This document shows, in pieces, positions 61,436 to 64,000 of a stretch of DNA of 64,000 bases. The position numbers and the translations under genes are program-made. The stretch's first letter is position 1, and every line of letters begins with the position of its first letter. Origin of the DNA: Pseudopedobacter sp035496935 (GTDB lineage Bacteria; Bacteroidota; Bacteroidia; Sphingobacteriales; Sphingobacteriaceae); assembly GCA_035496935.1 (NCBI GenBank), contig DATJED010000018.1:1-64000 (forward strand). The letters are read 5' to 3'. The notes below the pieces were generated by a model. That model had not been told where the DNA came from. It made no database searches and was given only the letters and a program-made list of their open reading frames with translations.

Positions 61436-61711
61436 ATGAAACGTTCAAAAGTTATTTTAGCTGCTTTTTTTGTAGTGGCTTTGGTTTTTGTTGCTAATTT
61501 CACTTTCGCACAATGTGCAATGTGTCAGGCCACGATTGAGTCTAACCTAAAAGCTGGTGGCAAAACAGGTTCAGGTTTAAATGGAGGCATAATGTATTTG
61601 TTGGCAGCCCCTTATTTGGCGGTTATGGCTATTGGAGTGTTATGGTATAAAAAATACCGTAAAAAAGAAGTGATGATTGATGTTAAAACTGAGAAGATTA
61701 ACCTAAACTAA
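61436..61711 (+). CDS. Small secreted CxxC membrane protein (CAMC protein)
   Basis: 91 residues. A signal peptide (MKRSKVILAAFFVVALVFVANFTFA) ends just before QCAMCQATIES, so the mature protein would begin with the motif C27-A-M-C30. A Gly-rich linker (LKAGGKTGSGLNGG) leads to one membrane helix (about 51-69), and a basic tail follows. I do not know a named family; a protein with the same QCAMC...GxNxGIxYLxxxPY plan seems common beside oxidase genes in Bacteroidota. The exposed CxxC suggests thiol redox work or metal binding. It starts 9 bases after the DUF420 gene. Confidence 0.8.
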   Translation: MKRSKVILAAFFVVALVFVANFTFAQCAMCQATIESNLKAGGKTGSGLNGGIMYLLAAPYLAVMAIGVLWYKKYRKKEVMIDVKTEKINLN

Positions 61712-61733
61712 AGGAATTTAGAATTAAATTATC

Positions 61734-62123
61734 ATGGCAGAAACCCCAAAAATACAGGCAATAATTCATGCTAAGTGTCCGCGTTGCAGACGAGGCGATA
61801 TGTTTAAAACGTCGATGTACGGATTTGCATCGCAAAAGATGTATGATAACTGTCCTAAATGTGGGTTAAAGTTCGAGTTAGAGCCGGGTTATTTTTATGC
61901 GGCAATGTATGTTGGCTATGCCATCAACGTTGCCTTGGCGGTTACCGTAGGAATTTTAACTTATTTAATCACAAAGGAGACTGAGTCGCCTTGGGTTTAT
62001 GTTGCAGTTATTTTTGCTTGCAGTTTAGCTATAGCACCTGTGAATTTCCGTTATTCAAGAGTAATACTTCTGCATTTATTGTCGCCAAAAATCAAGTATT
62101 TTCCGCATTATGACCACGATTAA
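61734..62123 (+). CDS. DUF983 membrane protein
   Basis: 129 residues. AKCPRCRRGDMF and DNCPKCGLKFELEPGYFYAAMYVGYA give a four-Cys zinc ribbon followed by two membrane helices (about 67-85 and 92-112). This is the DUF983 pattern. Family members lie near oxidase genes in many bacteria. Function is unknown. It overlaps the next gene by 14 bases. Confidence 0.9.
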   Translation: MAETPKIQAIIHAKCPRCRRGDMFKTSMYGFASQKMYDNCPKCGLKFELEPGYFYAAMYVGYAINVALAVTVGILTYLITKETESPWVYVAVIFACSLAIAPVNFRYSRVILLHLLSPKIKYFPHYDHD

Positions 62124-62787
62124 GCCACAAACTTTCGATTTTCTTAATCAGATACAAGCTAATAATAACCGAGAGTGGTTTCAGGAAAACAAATCACTTT
62201 ATCTATCTGCAAAAGAAAATGTAGAACTTTTTGCAGAGGATGTAATCAATTCTTTCCGAAAGTTTAATCCTAAAATATCTTCAGAACTTACCGGTAAAAA
62301 AAGCGTGATGCGGATCTATCGCGATATACGATTCAGTAAAGACAAAGCGCCATACAAAACAAATTTCGGTATCAGTATTCCAACAGGTCCAAAAGGAGTA
62401 CATGGTCCCGGTTACTTTATCCAATTGCAACCAAACCAGAGTTTTGTTGCAGGTGGAATGTGGATGCCAGATGCCGAACATTTAAAATTAATTAGGCAGG
62501 AGATTGATTATAATGCCGATAAATTAATTGAGATTTTGCAACAACAAAGCTTTAAAAATATATTTAAAGAAGGTTTACAACAAACAGATAAGTTAAAAAC
62601 TACACCTAAAAATTACGATGCAACTCATCCAAATATTGAATTGCTAAAGCTTAAAAGTTTTACGGTAAGCAGTCATTTTACAGACAAGCAATTACAAAGT
62701 ACTGATGCAGTTGAAAATATTATGAATAGCTTAAAAGAGATTATGCCTTTAAATGATTTTTTACAAGAAGCGATATCAACCCAATAG
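62110..62787 (+). CDS. DUF2461 (TIGR02453) family protein
   Basis: 225 residues. FDFLNQIQANNNREWFQENKSLY at the start, MRIYRDIRFSKDKAPYKTNFG, and GYFIQLQPNQSFVAGGMWMP are the motifs of TIGR02453/DUF2461. The function is unknown. The start at 62110 fits the family, which gives a 14-base overlap with the DUF983 gene. Confidence 0.92.
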   Translation: MTTIKPQTFDFLNQIQANNNREWFQENKSLYLSAKENVELFAEDVINSFRKFNPKISSELTGKKSVMRIYRDIRFSKDKAPYKTNFGISIPTGPKGVHGPGYFIQLQPNQSFVAGGMWMPDAEHLKLIRQEIDYNADKLIEILQQQSFKNIFKEGLQQTDKLKTTPKNYDATHPNIELLKLKSFTVSSHFTDKQLQSTDAVENIMNSLKEIMPLNDFLQEAISTQ

Positions 62788-62827
62788 AATTTATAATTTT
62801 TTATATATTGAAATAAATTATTTCCGA

Positions 62828-63664
62828 ATGAAGAAGCAACATATTTTAATCGCATTATGCATATTACTGTTTTCAAGTTCTTGCGTGGTCCTCTCAAAAA
62901 AGAAGTATGAGGCGCTACTTTCACAAAAAGATTCTTTAAACGTAGGTTGGGATAATGCAAATGTTAAAATCCAGTCTTTGGAGGAAATGATTGCTAGTTT
63001 AAAAACCGATACCGCTACTTTACATGCGAAAATTGCTGATATAAGTGGCCAGTTAGAAGGATTAAACACTAATTATACCGCATTAAGCTCCAAAAGCTCT
63101 TCCGAAATTAATAAGCTTTCGGCTGATTTACAGAAGCGTGAGGCAAGACTAAAAGAGGTGGAAGAAATTTTAAGAAAGCGTGACGAAGCCACCAATGCAT
63201 TAAAAGAAAAATTACAGAAAGCTTTATTAGGTTTCCAAGAAAGCGGGCTAACTGTGGAGATTAAAAATGGTAAAGTATATGTTTCCTTAACAGATAAGCT
63301 TTTGTTTAGCACAGGCTCAATTGTTATTGATGATAAGGGAAAGCAGGCATTGCAAGAATTAGCCAAGGTTTTAAATACACAGCCAGAAATTAACATCGCG
63401 GTTGAAGGCCATACAGACAATCAAAAAGTTGGGAATTTGGGCCAAATTAAAGACAATTGGGATTTAAGCGTATTACGGGCTACTTCTGTTGTGCGTTATT
63501 TAACAGAATTACAAAGTGTTTCGCCAGAGCGCTTAACCGCAACCGGGAAAGGACAATATCAACCTATTGAACTGGGCAACAGTGCTGAGGCCAGAAGTAG
63601 AAATCGTAGAATTGAGATCGTACTGTCTCCTAAATTAGATGAGCTATATAATTTAATCAAGTAA
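62828..63664 (+). CDS. OmpA family lipoprotein
   Basis: 278 residues. MKKQHILIALCILLFSSSC is a lipobox signal (Cys19). A coiled-coil region (about 30-140, SLEEMIASLKTDTATLHAKI...) leads to a C-terminal OmpA domain (about 155-270, INIAVEGHTDNQKVG...LSVLRATSVVRYL), which binds peptidoglycan. The start at ATG 62828 was chosen, since the longer frame from 62753 lies inside the upstream gene. It links the outer membrane to the cell wall. Confidence 0.92.
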   Translation: MKKQHILIALCILLFSSSCVVLSKKKYEALLSQKDSLNVGWDNANVKIQSLEEMIASLKTDTATLHAKIADISGQLEGLNTNYTALSSKSSSEINKLSADLQKREARLKEVEEILRKRDEATNALKEKLQKALLGFQESGLTVEIKNGKVYVSLTDKLLFSTGSIVIDDKGKQALQELAKVLNTQPEINIAVEGHTDNQKVGNLGQIKDNWDLSVLRATSVVRYLTELQSVSPERLTATGKGQYQPIELGNSAEARSRNRRIEIVLSPKLDELYNLIK

Positions 63665-63835
63665 AGTTTAACCTAGTTACTAATTATCATTCTTTAGAAG
63701 ATATAATTGGAATAACGATTTTTAAAATTCTAAACATTAAGTCAAAAAATGATCTTGCGCACAAAGAAGCTATTTATACTACTTCTAAATTGCTTCAATT
63801 GACAAATGATTGACATATTGTATAGCCTCCTAGAG

Positions 63836-63843
63836 TACTTTTG
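63836..63843 (+). promoter_or_regulatory. Candidate -7 promoter element of hemA
   Basis: TACTTTTG is an exact TAnnTTTG match, 22 bases before the hemA start. A TTG at 63810-63812 lies 23 bases upstream. Confidence 0.5.
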
Positions 63844-63865
63844 TAGCGGTTTAAAAATATCATAA

Positions 63866-64000
63866 TTGAAGGATTTAAAGGTTATAGCTTTTACGCACAA
63901 ACAAATTGATTTGAAAGAATTAGGATGTTTGGTTTTGTGCAACGAAGCCACAGAGGAAAGGCTTCGATTTGTTAAATCTAAATTTGATATTCCAGAAATA
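63866..64000 (+). CDS. hemA: Glutamyl-tRNA reductase, 5' end
   Basis: The first 45 codons are in the window and the rest lies beyond its right end. Read from TTG at 63866, the peptide is M-KDLKVIAFTHKQIDLKELG followed by CLVLCNEATEERLRFV. The pattern VIAFTHKQIDLKELG is the N-terminus of Bacteroidota HemA. It makes glutamate-1-semialdehyde, the first step of heme synthesis. The TTG start rests on the lack of an in-frame ATG. It follows the respiratory cluster but has its own -7 element. Confidence 0.82.
   Translation, partial: MKDLKVIAFTHKQIDLKELGCLVLCNEATEERLRFVKSKFDIPEI

Overview
The window looks like chromosomal DNA of a Bacteroidota bacterium of the Sphingobacteriaceae type (Pedobacter or a close relative). 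The reasons are a SusC/SusD pair, a DUF6266 protein, a complete alternative complex III respiratory operon fused to an aa3 oxidase operon, a PadR/PspC pair, a LytS/LytTR pair, lipoproteins with SSC-type lipoboxes, and promoters of the Bacteroidota TAnnTTTG type just upstream of start codons. No rRNA, tRNA, CRISPR array, transposase gene or complete prophage was seen.

Layout. 1-1229 is a gene-free, repeat-rich stretch with a 212-bp direct duplication (1-212 and 687-898). 1263-3892 is a small accessory cassette: a DUF6266 protein, an unknown protein, a three-helix membrane protein, a secreted CHAP/TIGR02594-type amidase and a lipoprotein with a C-terminal membrane anchor. The last three have the layout of a phage holin/endolysin/unimolecular-spanin lysis module. 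Related repeat and hairpin sequences lie on both sides of it. 4224-19491 is housekeeping DNA: a beta-barrel protein, a CsbD-like protein, two S41 tail-specific proteases, an acetyltransferase, an FMN reductase, a ParDE toxin-antitoxin pair, rhodanese, NUDIX, PlsC, RarA, a YvlD-like membrane protein, DPP IV and NadD. Several families of dispersed hairpin repeats sit between these genes. 19818-25802 (minus strand) holds a GH10-like lipoprotein-hydrolase gene and a SusCD transporter. 26345-44812 holds PadR-PspC, CarB, a TonB-like protein, a NadR-like kinase, an M16 peptidase, a LytS/LytTR system, topoisomerase IB, TerC, a DUF2027-Smr protein, a Gfo/Idh/MocA oxidoreductase and ArgH.

45102-63664 is one long plus-strand respiratory cluster: actABCDEF (alternative complex III, a quinol:cytochrome c oxidoreductase), coxB and coxA (aa3-type oxidase), ctaA and ctaB (heme A synthesis), two subunit III genes, subunit IV, a SCO-like protein, a DUF420 (CtaM-like) assembly protein, a small secreted CxxC protein, DUF983, DUF2461 and an OmpA-like lipoprotein. 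The 5' end of hemA follows and runs off the window. Together these genes would build and mature a quinol-to-oxygen supercomplex, with heme A made from the same operon.

The observations that most deserve a second look are: the SCO-like protein, which has no cysteine at all and so no copper ligands; the neighbouring 91-residue secreted CAMC protein; the extra mono-heme domain fused to the front of the pentaheme ActA; and the lysis-like cassette near the left end. All calls come from reading the sequence; no database search was run.
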